NCBI GenBank assembly: GCA_033964015.1
Contig: CM066917.1
Location: 30,765,951 to 30,829,950 of the forward strand
Reading direction: 5' to 3'
Origin: Scolanthus callimorphus
Lineage: Eukaryota > Cnidaria > Anthozoa > Actiniaria > Edwardsiidae
Length of the DNA: 64,000 bases
The position numbers and the translations under genes were made by a program. This document shows positions 33,432 to 46,100 of this stretch, piece by piece (positions within the stretch are counted from its first letter, which is position 1; the number at the start of each line of letters is the position of its first letter). The notes beneath the pieces were generated by a model. It ran no database searches. It saw only the letters and a program-made list of their open reading frames with translations, and was not told the DNA's origin.

Positions 33432-34497
33432 GGCTACCTTGAGAAGCCTCGAAGCCTAAAAGTCAACTCCATGCATTGAATGCAGGGTCACATAGAGCAA
33501 ATTTTAGACAACTGTTGTGAGTACTTTGGTAAATGTAATCACTTTGCAATCATTCCTGCTCTACCCAAAACAGCTGTATGTCTAAAGGCCCATCATCAGC
33601 TCGACTTTTTAATGCATGGAAATTCAGTCGTGAATAATAAAAAAATACAGTTAAGTTTCATTTGATTGAAGAATGCAATAATAATAATTCTTTGTAAGAA
33701 GCAAAAAAGGAGGGGAGGAGTGCTGAGCGAAGAGTGGGCACGTCCTTCCTTACATGACACCCTCTCCTTTCTCTTGCTATGCTTATGCTTGCTATGCAGG
33801 CTTATAATGATTGAAGGTGACCAGACTATTTTTGTTTATCAGGCAATCAGAGCAAAAGGATAGAGTTGTTTTCAACTGGCCGTGAAATAGATACTAACAA
33901 AATATGCACTGCTCTACACTATGAAAGTCTTTTTATTGTATTCTCCTTTTTAATTATGACTAGTAGGCACTATTAAACACTGACAAGAGAAAATGATATA
34001 TCATTATCATTTTCTCTTGACACTGACTATTAGTTTTTGTTTCACAGCCGGATGAAAACCACTCTAATAGATCTGCTGCAAAACAGAAACAGCAGTTTTC
34101 ATACTGTAGTGAATTGGATAATAAAATGAAGAAAAAATACTAATAGAATATTGAATTGAATTTATTTCTAACTTAAATAATACCTATTACTAGACATGCT
34201 ATGGCATTAAATAGTACCATATATAATATATTATTCTGACATGCTACTAACATCATATTGTCAAGGGAAAACCTTATGTTGTATGCAATGTATTAAATAG
34301 TTCATATCTAGCTAGGACTATTTTCAGTTGCAGCCAAAGAAGAGGGGAAATGTAGATTGAATCTTAACAATGATTGCAAACAGAGCCTTGTAATCAATAC
34401 AATTAGTTTACTTGATGGAGATTTTTGTGATATATGTACATCATGGCTGAAAGTCATATTTATGTTGTGCATGCTGTCTGCCTAATTGGTAATAATT
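33432..34497. other. AT-rich intergenic DNA
   Basis: No gene is seen. A short hairpin lies near 33980-34020 (TTGACACT.. and the pair GAGAAAATGATA/TATCATTTTCTC). Confidence 0.35.
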
Positions 34498-34814
34498 AAG
34501 CAATAAAAGTACTTTCCGCGTGCTCTCTGCTTTCTTACAAACACGAGGGGGATGTTGGGAGAACTGATCAAAACTTGAAAGACACGAGCCGAAGGCGAGT
34601 GTCGTTCAAGTTTTATAAGTTCGACCAACATTCCCCGAGTGTTTGTAAGAAACCAGAGAACACGCAGAAAGTATTTTTATTGCTTTTAGAAAATAACATA
34701 CACACGCACGACAGCGTTGCGTGACAATCGTGTTTCTCAGGTCTCTTACAAACACGCTTTTTAACCAATCAGAATGCGCACATTCACAATACAACATAGA
34801 TGTTATTTTCTAAA
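34498..34814 (+). mobile_element. Foldback element family A, copy 1
   Basis: A hairpin (34500-34688) with GTTTCTTACAAACAC-type arms around TTGAAAGACACGAGCCGAAG is followed by a second, smaller inverted unit (TAGAAAATAACA..TGTTATTTTCTA). The same 315-bp unit recurs inverted at 59499-59812 and truncated at 63587-63818. Confidence 0.88.
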
Positions 34815-35065
34815 CTCTCTTATAAAATTCCTAGTTGCCCCTGGAATAACTGTCAGGCTTCTGATACAAAACAGTGAAAGTTGTCACCCATCTGAGTATC
34901 TGGAAATTATCATATAATAGCTGTGTCATGCCTTAACAGTTGGGAAGGTTTGCATTTATAAACTAGTGTCAAGCCTTAGACTGCAATCATATTTGTGAGA
35001 AATAGCACCAATGCTACAGGTATATCCCTCTGAGCCAGTGAAAGACAAGTTGCCTTTTATCTCCT

Positions 35066-38000
35066 CTAAAGTTCATTGTCCAGCATGAAAATGAACTCAT
35101 CCTCATCTCTTCTCCTTGTTTTATAAGTCCTTCTTCTGTTTTTGGTAGCTCTGTTGCACTGGAGGTAAATAAGGATGCAATTTGCTAAGATGCTAGCTCC
35201 ACATAAACTGATCACTCCCATGAACCAGGTAAATAAAGCCCTGAAAAAGAAGATAAAAAATCACTTGGCTGGCTTGGCATAAAAGAATTCCAGGGTGGGG
35301 TATGGTAGCTGAGACGGGTCCAAAACAGGAACTGCCCAGTGGCAGATCCAGTGGGGAGATACTGGGGGCTGGTGCTCCCCCTACTTGTTAAAATACCCCA
35401 TCATATGTCACATATTTTCTATAATCGTGGTGTAACCCTCCTTGGGAATGTGCCCCTCACAAAACAACTTGATCTGCCCCTGCAGTCCAACAATGTTCCT
35501 ATCATTTCACTATCATTGGACACCTAAATTAGGCCTTAAATAAGAGTTTTTTTAAATTATTTTCTGCCGTACCTGTACTCCTGTACTTTGTCAGCCTCTC
35601 TTACTCCATACTCATCAATGACGTGAGGTGTAATGGGTACAGGAGATGATAGACACAACATCCCTAATATAAATGATCATTGTTAATGAGGGTGGTGCTC
35701 TACCCATAGTTCCATTTTTTTATTCTCCAAACAATCAGCAGCAGTGGCTACGGTACTTGTAGTCAGTCTTCCTGGACACAGAAGTTATAATGTCATAGAG
35801 TAAAAGTTGATGATTGTGGTGGTGATGGTTTGGTGGTGGTGGTGGGGTGCAGTGGCGGATGCAGACCCTTACATAAGAAGGGGGGTGGCTAGTACAAAGG
35901 ATATACTACAAAGTTCAGACCAAGGGGGTGGCTAATCTTAAGGTTTTTACAAGAAATATGAGAACAAGGGGGTGGCTAGCCACCCTAATCACCCCCTTAG
36001 ATCCACCCTTGGGGTGAAGAGGAAAAGTATGCAACATAAGTGATCTTGCAAACCTGTCTGCACATTAATTGTGAACAATGCACTTGTAATAGCCATTGGC
36101 GTAGAGTTAGCAGAATAATGAAAATGGTGGTAAAATGTGTGGGGACAAATCTCCCTTTTGGCATCCTTACATTGTGTTGACTGGTTGTGTAGTATTACAG
36201 ATGAGTCGGTGCTGTCTTCTGATGGACATGCCCCACTGATGGGATCACAATGGCATGGTATGCTGCAATTGCAGACCTCCGAACACTGCTGTCCATATCT
36301 ACCAGGAGGGCAAGCTGACAAAATAATATAAATCACAATGAGTAGTAATTCTCCATACCTCCCACAACAAAAGGATTTTGGAAATTCGAGAGGGGTGGAG
36401 GTCATTTCTCGGCCCTTTTGTGGGAGTTATGGATGAATATGAAAACCATGCATTCGGTGCAACAATGACATAGTCAAGGACCGGCTCCTTGAAAAAAAAA
36501 ATCAAATTTGTTTTCTGTTCTTACTTACTGTGTTCACAGAGTCTCCCAGTCCAGCCAGGCAAGCATGAGCATGTGCCAGTTATGCCATCACATCTACCAC
36601 CATTGTAACAAAGACAATGACCACTGCAGTTTGAGCCAAATGTTCCCATGCGACAAGCTTAAAATGTACAGTAATTTAGGAGTAACAACACAAAATTGAA
36701 CAACAAGATAGAACACACTTATTAGTAGAGATTAAAAAAGGGAGGGTTGTACCTTGGGAGCAATTGAATCCTGTCCATCCAGGAGAACAATGACATCCAT
36801 CTACAGTGTACCAAATGATGTCAGACAATGTTAAACAACAACAACTTACAAAGAAGGAAATTGAAAAAATATATCAATAAAAATTGTGTGATGGGGGTGG
36901 GGTGGGGGGGCTCAATATTTTCCTTGTATTTCCCACACAATCACTGTATGTTTGTACTTGGGATTCCAGAGGGGTGGGGTCACATCTCAAACCCCTTCTG
37001 TAGGAGGGATATATGGATGATTTTTTGGAATTTCACATTACAACTTTGTATGGAATGAAATTATCCAGAAATTATCCATACCCTCCCATGGACAGGGTTG
37101 GATGAGCTATGACTCTCCGCTCCTCAGCAATTTCAAGTTGAGAAAATCCCCACACCCCTCATGCAATGGCTTTTTTCCTGCTTTTAATACCTTGGGCACA
37201 AATCCCATTTCCAGAGCAATTGGAGTGGAGACATTCCAGATTGTTACAAGTTGATCCAGTCCAGTGCTTCTCACAAACACACCTTCCCATCACACACTGG
37301 CCATGTCCACTGCAATCTACAGGATCACAGTCTGGGGCATGGAAACACACTACCGTTGACACTTTTCTTGGGCAGATGAACTGACCACTAGGAAGACAGA
37401 AAATGTGATGTCACTGGTGGCCATGTTGGTGGGAAAGGACAAAGAAAGTTCGTTTGTTCCCTTTTTTTCTGTCCACCAAATGGCTGCCATGCTTTTGCTA
37501 TTGTAATCCCAAAGGGATGATTGCAATCGGCTATCAATACTTTTTACAAACTTTATTAAAAAAGTATTATTTAATATTTTTTTGAGGGCCATAAGTTAGA
37601 AAAGTATCCTGTATGGTTATTATGAAACTTTTGTGAAATAAAGTTTATTGTATTGTATTGTATTTACATATATGAGCACCTTCTCAGCTAGTGAGAAGTA
37701 TAAAGTTTGCTTGAAAATGACCCAAAAGAAAAATTAAGACTGCACTACTGTAATTGCTTTTTATCCCTCTTTCTTGAAATAATCTTGAAATTATTTTCCT
37801 CTATAGGTACACAAAAATTGATTGGGCTACCTGTGGTAACACTTTACATCAATCTTACCATCCATCACTTGGGTAATTGACTGTTGTCCCATTCACAACC
37901 ATGGTTGCCGAGCCCCCTCCATCTAAGTTGATGGCATTCACAAGACCAAACTTCAGGAGCAGTTTTGCAAAACTGTGCATGTCCATGCTAGTGGAAAACA

Positions 38001-39754
38001 AGATTTTATCATGAAAGATGTTTTAGTCCAGGATTGAGTTCCCTATTACAGGATTCAAATTCCAGATGTGTATTCCCAAAAATACATAAACACTCATTCC
38101 AGGGTTGCCACAATGAAATGGATCATAACGACAGCTAAAAAGTTATAGGGTTGGGGAAGCTAAGACACTTTAGTTCATCAACACGGGGCACAGATTTTTT
38201 TGTGATTGCCCATAAACGTAAAGAACTATCATTCCCGCTTTTTCCTCACTTTATAAGGAGAAAGTCATTCTCATACCTAGAGCTTCTCAGCTCATCACCT
38301 TGCAGGGGAGGCTCTGGAAACAGCCATTGAAATGTACATGAGATTTTATACAGAGCCATTGAAAGGAAGATGCATAATGCAGCAAAGTTCAAAATCAGCC
38401 AATCAATGACAGCCCTCAAATAGCTGTCACCAGAGCCTCCCTAGACAGGTGGAAAACCAATGACCAGTTAGCGCAGTGGTAGAGCGCCAGGCTTATGTGT
38501 GGGAGGTTGGGAGTTCAAACCCAGCCAGAACCAACACTTGAGGAGAAGGTGTTGCCTTTGCTCTAATATCTGCAAATGGTTAGACCTTCTCATCTTCTCG
38601 GATAAGGAAGTTAGACCGCAGGTCCTGTCTTTCACAGACACTACACTAACCAGACCAGAGGGACGTTAAAGAACCACAGGGACGTCAGAAGTTGCCCATC
38701 CTCAGTGCAGGGCTTACAACTTACTAACCCACCAACCATACAGTCCAGGGAACCCCATAATTGGAGCCTCACTCTTTGAGGATTTCCTGGCCCTTGGCCA
38801 AAGCATAATAAATAAATAAATAAATACATAAAAGCCAGATAGCTCTGGGTATGAGAATTGGGAGGAGTGTGAGATGAGATTGGCTGCAAAATATCACCAT
38901 AAATTGCTTCAACTTCAATAAAATTAGGTCACATACCCTCTGTGATGTGTCCGACCATCTACCTGGACGACAACCACTCTTCCATGTGCATCATGCCCTA
39001 TAGCTGTCCTTGCCGACAGCACATTAACAAACACATCCACAGATCCAGTCTCTTCTAGATCCTCACATTCAGATTTTTTACTCACATCAACATAAACTTT
39101 GCCATTACGGATCAGCCATACAACACCAGTTATCAACTGGACAAAAGGGTTTTTTTGGTCAAGAACCATTTCTTCTGATAAATATCCAGTTACTATGGTA
39201 CCATCTTTACGAATTCCAAAATTTGCATTTTGAGTTCCATTGGCGTCAAGCACAAATCTTCCATCACTGACTATATTTCCTAAGCAGTTCCCATTCTTGG
39301 TTCTAAAATATCCAGCATTAGCTGCCACGTAGCAATGTCTTTGACGACCTGTATCGGCGACTGTCGCCCGAATGGACTTTCGACAGCCACCGATTTCACC
39401 GGGCTCAAGGATCGAAAACGTCCTCAGTGGATCCTCGACGACGGTATAGTGCCCGTTTATTTGTCGTTTCATGAATCCCACATCATATTCATGAAATAAA
39501 TTCTTAACTGTTACAAATGGCTTACCAGATGGTAGAGTCTTCGAGGCGTTAAACTCTTCATGTGTTAAATTACCGTATTTTTCTGGCTGGCATTCACGAA
39601 CATATCTCAACGAACGTCTTGTTCTTTGCAGCTTAGGATGATATGGAGACAGCAAATCTTCAGGGAAAGGGTCCTTGAAATCAGTTCCGCACAGCGAGCA
39701 GTTTACGGCATAAATAAGATAAAGAAACACAAACAAATGAGGTCGACTGCTCAT
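35066..39754 (-). CDS. NAGPA: N-acetylglucosamine-1-phosphodiester alpha-N-acetylglucosaminidase (uncovering enzyme), 8 exons
   Basis: Role: in the trans-Golgi it removes the covering GlcNAc from lysosomal enzymes to expose mannose-6-phosphate. Minus-strand exons: 39754-38937, 37987-37859, 37387-37191, 36800-36753, 36657-36529, 36314-36171, 35663-35573, 35240-35066; 576 aa, all phases consistent. It has a signal peptide (about 1-20), a furin-type RTRR at 44-47 (human NAGPA is also furin-activated), then the catalytic phosphodiester glycosidase domain with RTFSILEPGEIGGC, GTIVTGYLSEE, GVVWLIRNG, SARTAIGHD and NLDGGGSA (about 293-299). Next come PRKVSTVVC, several Cys-rich EGF-like modules, one TM helix (about 522-545) and a cytoplasmic tail ending FIFMLDNEL. 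The human tail signals YHPL and NPF are not seen. It is divergent with the TRAF7-like gene. Confidence 0.96.
35337..35485. mobile_element. Short MITE, CAGGGGCGGA family
   Basis: Starts CAGTGGCAGATCCAGTGGGG and ends TTGATCTGCCCCTGCAG. In the last NAGPA intron. Confidence 0.6.
35850..36012. mobile_element. Short MITE, CAGGGGCGGA family
   Basis: Starts CAGTGGCGGATGCAGACCC and ends CTTAGATCCACCCTTGGGG, with two direct AAGGGGGTGGCTA words inside. It lies in a NAGPA intron. Confidence 0.6.
38461..38700 (+). mobile_element. tRNA-derived SINE
   Basis: The A box GTTAGCGCAGTGGTAGAGCG and B box GAGTTCAAACCC are followed by a body with TGAGGAGAAGGT and CTTCTCGGATAAGGA, and a tail part with GGGACGTTAAAGAACCAC. 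It is the same family as 29525-29700 and 25370-25560, and sits in NAGPA intron 1. Confidence 0.85.
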
Positions 39755-40168
39755 ATTGGCATTGCATCGTAACAGCTTTGTTAAAATATGCGTTTTGTTC
39801 GAGCAAGATCCAGCTTGGCACTAACCTCAGGTGACTTGGTATTTACATAGAGCGATCAAACAGGTCAGCGGATGCCCGCCAAAATACTATTTCCTTTTTT
39901 GTTTTACCTTCAAGAATTATTATTTTCTCTAAAAAAAAGTAAGTATCTAAAAATTTCGATGTTTATTTTTCTTTTAACTGATTCATGTATGCACTTTTTG
40001 CGCTTTCTTTATATATTTCAATTATGAAAAAAAACCTCCGTAGTTGGTCCCAGGCTCAACGCTCCTCTCGTCAAGCAACGCCTGGGCATTTTTCGCTTTG
40101 GGTTTGGCAAAACAGCTCTCGTCCTCGATCTAAAATGCAGGCATCTTTCAGACGTAAACTTCTTACAA
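39755..40168. promoter_or_regulatory. Shared region between divergent NAGPA and TRAF7-like start codons
   Basis: Only 414 bp separate the two start codons on opposite strands, so both promoters must lie here or overlap the 5' UTRs. No TATA box is placed convincingly. The arrangement is seen directly; co-regulation is inference. Confidence 0.6.
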
Positions 40169-43100
40169 ATGCTACCAACAAAATTTGTGATACAACCCTC
40201 GGAGTCTCTAAAATGCTCTTATTGTAGAGAGCTGATCTCGGATCCGGTGATTGCGACTAAATGCGGCCACACTTTCTGTCGCCATTGTACAACTCAGTAT
40301 AGGAATGGAGGGCGCGAAAATAAATGTCCTTGGGATGCAACTCCTCTTAAGAGTTCAGACTTCGTATCGAATTTAGCAGTGAAAGCACAGATTGAAGACC
40401 TCTTAATATTCTGCCGTCATGGATTAACAAGAACTGATTCCGAGGAATCGTTCGAGACAGACGATGCTGGCTGCCCAGAAAAAATTACTCTGGGCAGGCG
40501 AACTGAACACGAAGAAGGCTGTTTATATGCGGTCATACCATGTCCTAATAGTTCAAATCAGTGTGGGAAGTTTAGGAGGAGAGATCTCGAAGGGCACTTA
40601 AAAGTTTGTGCGCATTATCGATGTCATTTTAGTGCAAAAGGTAGGCTGAAATAAAGTTACTTACTTCTTATCCTCTGCTCTCAGAAAACGTTTTACAGAC
40701 TATTATATATTCAGGGTGTGTAATGATCGTTGTTTTTATTATGCACTAGTCAATTGAAACCTTCACCCCTATGGTCACGGAGAAGGGTGGGGGTTTGATT
40801 TTACCCTTGAACAAAAGTTGTTAAAATCCCAACTCCATCGGGACGAAATTCCACTCAAACGCCCCTACCTCCCTTGGCCCTCTAGAATCAGCCTTGATTT
40901 TGCTTTACAAAGCTTTTCATGCAAGCCCTGCAATGCAAGCATCAAAGAGAGAGCTCAGTCCCCCCTGGGTGGGGTGAGTCCCAAAGTGAAAACCAGTCAA
41001 ATCCACCACCCCCTGGGGACAGACTCTCAAAAGTGCTATAAACCCCCATGCAAACCCCACCCTTCCCTGGGGCCATAGGGGTGGGGGTTTCAATTGACTC
41101 ATTGGCTCATGTTGAAAATGCTCAACTAACAATACATACACACAAACTGTAAACAATTAACACTACTATAGATAAGAAAATATGGAACAACAAGGTAATT
41201 GACAGAACTCAAATAAATTTGGGTGGCCTTTAATGTCTACCATTCTTCCAGTTGTTATTTTTAGGCTTGTGCCTGATTTCTCACAATAAAATTATAACTC
41301 CCAACCACCTGTAAGCAGGCCTTTCTGGTGACTGCATAATACTCAACTAACTTAATTTTTCATTTGATTACCATAGTTTATAATTCAAAACATTATATTT
41401 GAAAATGCAATGTGTCCTATAAAACTGCAAAAATTGCATACCAGTGGTGAAACAAAAGGCCTTATTAAAGTTGGATTGAGCTGACAAGAAGGTAAACAAA
41501 TTCAATTCTTATTTACAGGTTGTGAGGTTACAGGAACCAAAGATGAAATCAACAATCATTATGGGAACTGTACTTTTAGAAATGGAGATATTAAACCCAG
41601 AAGTCACACACAGACTGAGGTACCAGTACTGCGTGTTACTCTGACTGACTTCATTTTTTCCCTTCTTTAATCCATGCCCCCATCTCTCTATTTGTCCAAG
41701 TGCTTTCTGCTAGTCCATCTTTAACATCTCTCACAAAAATTGTACTTTCCCATTTCATCTATTGTCTATCTATATCCATCCATAATAATGATAATGAGTA
41801 GTAGCAGTATGATCAATAGGTAAGGGTACTCCTGAGAAGAACTGTTGATGGTGACTGACCTTTCAACAACCTATGTGGAAATCATATTAAGAGTCTGTGA
41901 AGAAATAATTTCAGGAAGATGGAATATAAATAAAACAGCACAGTTGTATAGCACATTAGCAACTACATGTACTGAAGTTAGTGTGCACCAATTCCTATAA
42001 TTAATTATTATAGTTGATCATTTTAGTTATACTAAATTCTATTACAAATACAAACCGGTGCTATCTGTTATTCACTCACCTTTTCTTGTATTTTGTACAT
42101 TTTAGATTGATGCCTTGGTTCACTCTAATGAGGAGCTGAAGTCCACAGTGAAAGTTTTGTCAGAGAGAGTGTCATGGCTGGAGAAGAGCCAAGACTCCCT
42201 TGTAACACAAGTGGAGCAATGTAACAGGTACATAAAATCAAATGCAGTAATACTTGAAACTCGAGGATATGGGTTATACATCACTTTTCATGTGGTGATG
42301 GGTTGTGATAGCATTGGCTTTGACTTTTTTTAAATAAAATTCAGAATATTATATTTATTTGCATGTTGGGGAGGAAGTAAAGAAACTCCTTTATATGCTC
42401 AGTGGTGAATGAGAAAAAGTGATTGCCCCCTCCCCCACCCATCAAAATTATTGTGCTTTGAGTTAAGGAACACAGAATCAGTCACATTCTAAGGATACTG
42501 CCTAAAGAAATGAATCACTTGAAATCATCTCCAAGGTGTGGCTGTTGGCTTTATTCATTATTATTATTATTATTCATTTGACAACCGATGGAATAATGAA
42601 TAAGGGTCAATTGAAATTGAAATAAACTTCAACTTGAGTGTCCAATTAACTGAAACACTAATTTCATATTTTAGTGCTGTTTCAAGGCTAACAGATACTG
42701 TTGAGGAGCTTTCCTATCAAGTAGAGATTCTTGGCTCCATGTTGAAAAGGTCGTCATTCTACAGGGAACTTTCTGTGTCATCCATTCCTGACACTGTGAA
42801 TAGCACAAGCCCAGATGAACTGCCACACTCTCCCCGACATGTAAACCCAAGAGTGCGACCCATGATGCAGATACAACAGGAAGTGTGGCTCTCTCCTTGT
42901 ATATTTAAGTGCATTGGAACCTTGAGGTAAACAAAAATCCATGGCCAATCATGCACATCATGTGAAGTGACTGACCAACCCAGGGGCAGATCCAGGAATT
43001 ACAGAAAAGGGGAGCAGGATAGTGAAAACATGGGATGAAAATGTTCTAATTTCCTCCAGCAAATGTATGGGAAAATCTACTAAAAAAGCCCCCCCCCCCC

Positions 43101-46100
43101 AAAAAAAAAAAAAATCCACCCCTGCAACAAATAAAAATGCATGACACATTGATGCAGACACAACACTCAATGTGCCCTAACTTTTTCACAGTCACACAAA
43201 ATCTGCTCTAGTAGGTGGAATTGTGACTTTGGATAAAGGTCTCAATAGTATTTGTAGACTATGTGCCCAGCACTTCCAGCCAATCACAGTGTTCCCTGTT
43301 CCCACACAGTGTTATGAGGGAGTCAAATGTTTTCTTCTTATATCCTTCAACAGAGGCCATCGAAGTGGCATTTGGAGTATGGTTTCAAAGGGTCATCGGT
43401 TGTTCAGTGCTGGAGGTGATGGCATCAAAGTCTGGAACATGGAAAATGTCCGACTAGCCAGGTGTACAAACAGTCTTGATGGACATACTAATGAAGTGAG
43501 TGACTATTTTACACTTTAGGCAATGCATAAAAGCAAAGCTCAAGAATTAACATAATGGGCAGAATGTGACATATTCTTTTTTGGTGTCATCTGATAATGT
43601 CACAACATGACCATTATGGTGTTGTTACCTAGGTAACTTTACCCATGTTTTGTTGTCCTAAAGCAATGTTTCCTTTCCTAGTATGAATTATGCCTTATAT
43701 GATGTTATGTAATAGTCTTGTCACAAAAACAACTTAATTATTTAGCAGCCAAAAACATTGAAAAATTGAAAAAAAGTTACACAATATGGAGTAACAGCTG
43801 GTAAGTACCCTGGTAAGCACAGTGGCTTGTGTGATCATTAGTAAAAGAGTACTTGGGGCGTGGGCCTCTGAGAAGTCAGCAAACTACATTAATTAAGCAA
43901 TACTTTATTAATTTTTTAACCAGATCCATACAATGTGTGTGGGTGGTGGAAAATTATACAGTGCTGGTTCAGATCAAACCATCATAGCCTGGAATCTTGA
44001 GACGCTGATGCAGCATGCAAAAGTTGAGGTATTAATACAGTAGTTTTCTTTTAAACAGTAAATTATTTGTAAAGTAATGAAAAAATGTTACACTACAACT
44101 TCCTTGCCTAATGCTTTCTATGATTTGCAGAAAGCACATGACAACATTATCTGTGCAATTGTATACAATGGGCGATATGTGTTCTCCTCTTCACATTCTT
44201 GTATCAAGGTACTGTACATTAAGTAATATTCTATTCTGTGACTCTTTTTGATATGACTTATATGATCTTAACACTCTTACCAGTTCATGCCATTCTCATC
44301 TTGTTAGGTGTGGGAGCCGTCATCCCTTGAGCTTGCTCACACCATCACTGGTCTTCATCATTGGGTGCGAGCTTTAGCACTTGATGAAAAACGAGTAAGT
44401 CCTGTTTAGTCAAAAGCTCTCGTAAATGACCACCTTGGTCGTTAACAGAGCTGGTCACTTATGAGCTTTGGATTTATGTGTAATCTGGACATGGGGACTT
44501 CACATAACAATTTTCTGCAATTTTTTTCTTCCTGCACAGGAGAAGGTTATCAGTGGATCCCACAATGTCATCCACTTTTGGGATGCAACTGGGAGTTTTG
44601 ACCTTCGTCGTACGATTGACCACACCCATGGGTCTGTCTACTCCATCGTGGTCACCAAGCAGTACATCATAGCAGGTAGGTCAGTCTTTCTGGTGTATGG
44701 AAGCTCTCGAAAGCAACTAGTACAGCAGATTGGTGCAGAATTTAGGTCGAATTGTGCAAATTAATGTTACAAGCATGAAATTTGGCACAATGACAGAGCT
44801 TCATACCCTTAGTAGTCTTGATGCAAAAACCACGCCCAAACGTGCATACTTTCCGTTTTACAGAGGTGGAATTAATTATCTTTTATAAAAATTAAAGCCT
44901 GACTATCGTTATCCAAATTCTTCCAAACTTCACTTAATGTTGAGATTGCATGCACTACAAGTTTAGACAGACAAACCACGCCCAATTGCGGTACTTACAG
45001 ATATTACAGTGACGAATGTAAATGTTTACAAAAATAAATTAAACATGATAGTTATTATTGAAATATTTTTGCAACCTATTACAGACAAATTACCTAGCAC
45101 CTTCGCAGCTAACCACACGCCCAAAATGCCTGTATTTAGCACATTCAATGTCTTTTTTGGTTTTTAGCTAAGAAAGAGACAGTTAAGATTTTAATTAGAC
45201 TTTTCTTGCTTCAACTCTATCACTTCTTTTCGCAAGCACACTTTTCTATAGGAAAATGTCCTTTATATAACCTTTCGAACGGTTTTCCACACAATGCAAG
45301 ACCTCACCAACTATATGAGCACCCCACTAGCCCGCCAGCTAGCGTAGAAGAAAAAGGTTGCCTAAGCATTGTCATGTACTGCTTTCTAGCAATTCAATGT
45401 CCTTTTGGTAAGATGTTGCTTTTGAAGCATGTTTTGTCTGCTATCAGGCGAAGGGTGAACTGAAATGTACAATCCACTAAATAACTGTATCTCCGTGTAT
45501 CTAAAAATCATTTCACATTCTTTCTTCTGAAGGCAAACGTTTCTTGTAGCGCGTGCATCAATATTTAGTTCCACCATCCCTATATCCAACTTTGGTGACC
45601 TAAGTTCCTACAACAAGTCGGACCTCACAGGATGGCTGGAGATGGTTGCCCCTACTGTTCATAGCGAGCCCCCTGAAGTCATTGCAGTCGTGATTGACGG
45701 AGCCGCCGTTGTAATTATGCTAAAAGAAGAGAACCGTAAGATGTAAAAGCACTACGCATATATCATTTGTTTATCTTTATGTGCGCCATTACTACCAAAC
45801 AACATGAAGAAGATAGACATTGCTTGGGACGTGGCAACAACAGTCCGCAAGTAGGCGCAAGAGATAAACGAGGTCAAGGAATAAGAAGACGAGCAGAAGC
45901 TCGAGAGCCAGATCACACATATCCCTAGATTGACCTCTCTGATCGTTCAAAGACAAACTGCTCTGTCAGAGCATAAGAAGGACTCGTACCAGTATAAGAT
46001 CAACGAGAATGCAAATCATCTAAAGCTAAATACTATACTCGCAAAGTGTCAGCTCTGACGTTACCAATTGGTACAAAAGGTCAAGTCCTTGAGTGGCAGC

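Noticed and set aside
36137..36331. Plus-strand open frame
   Set aside because: Antisense of NAGPA exon 6.
38461..38535. Possible tRNA gene
   Set aside because: Same reason: a pol III head of a SINE, shared with another copy.
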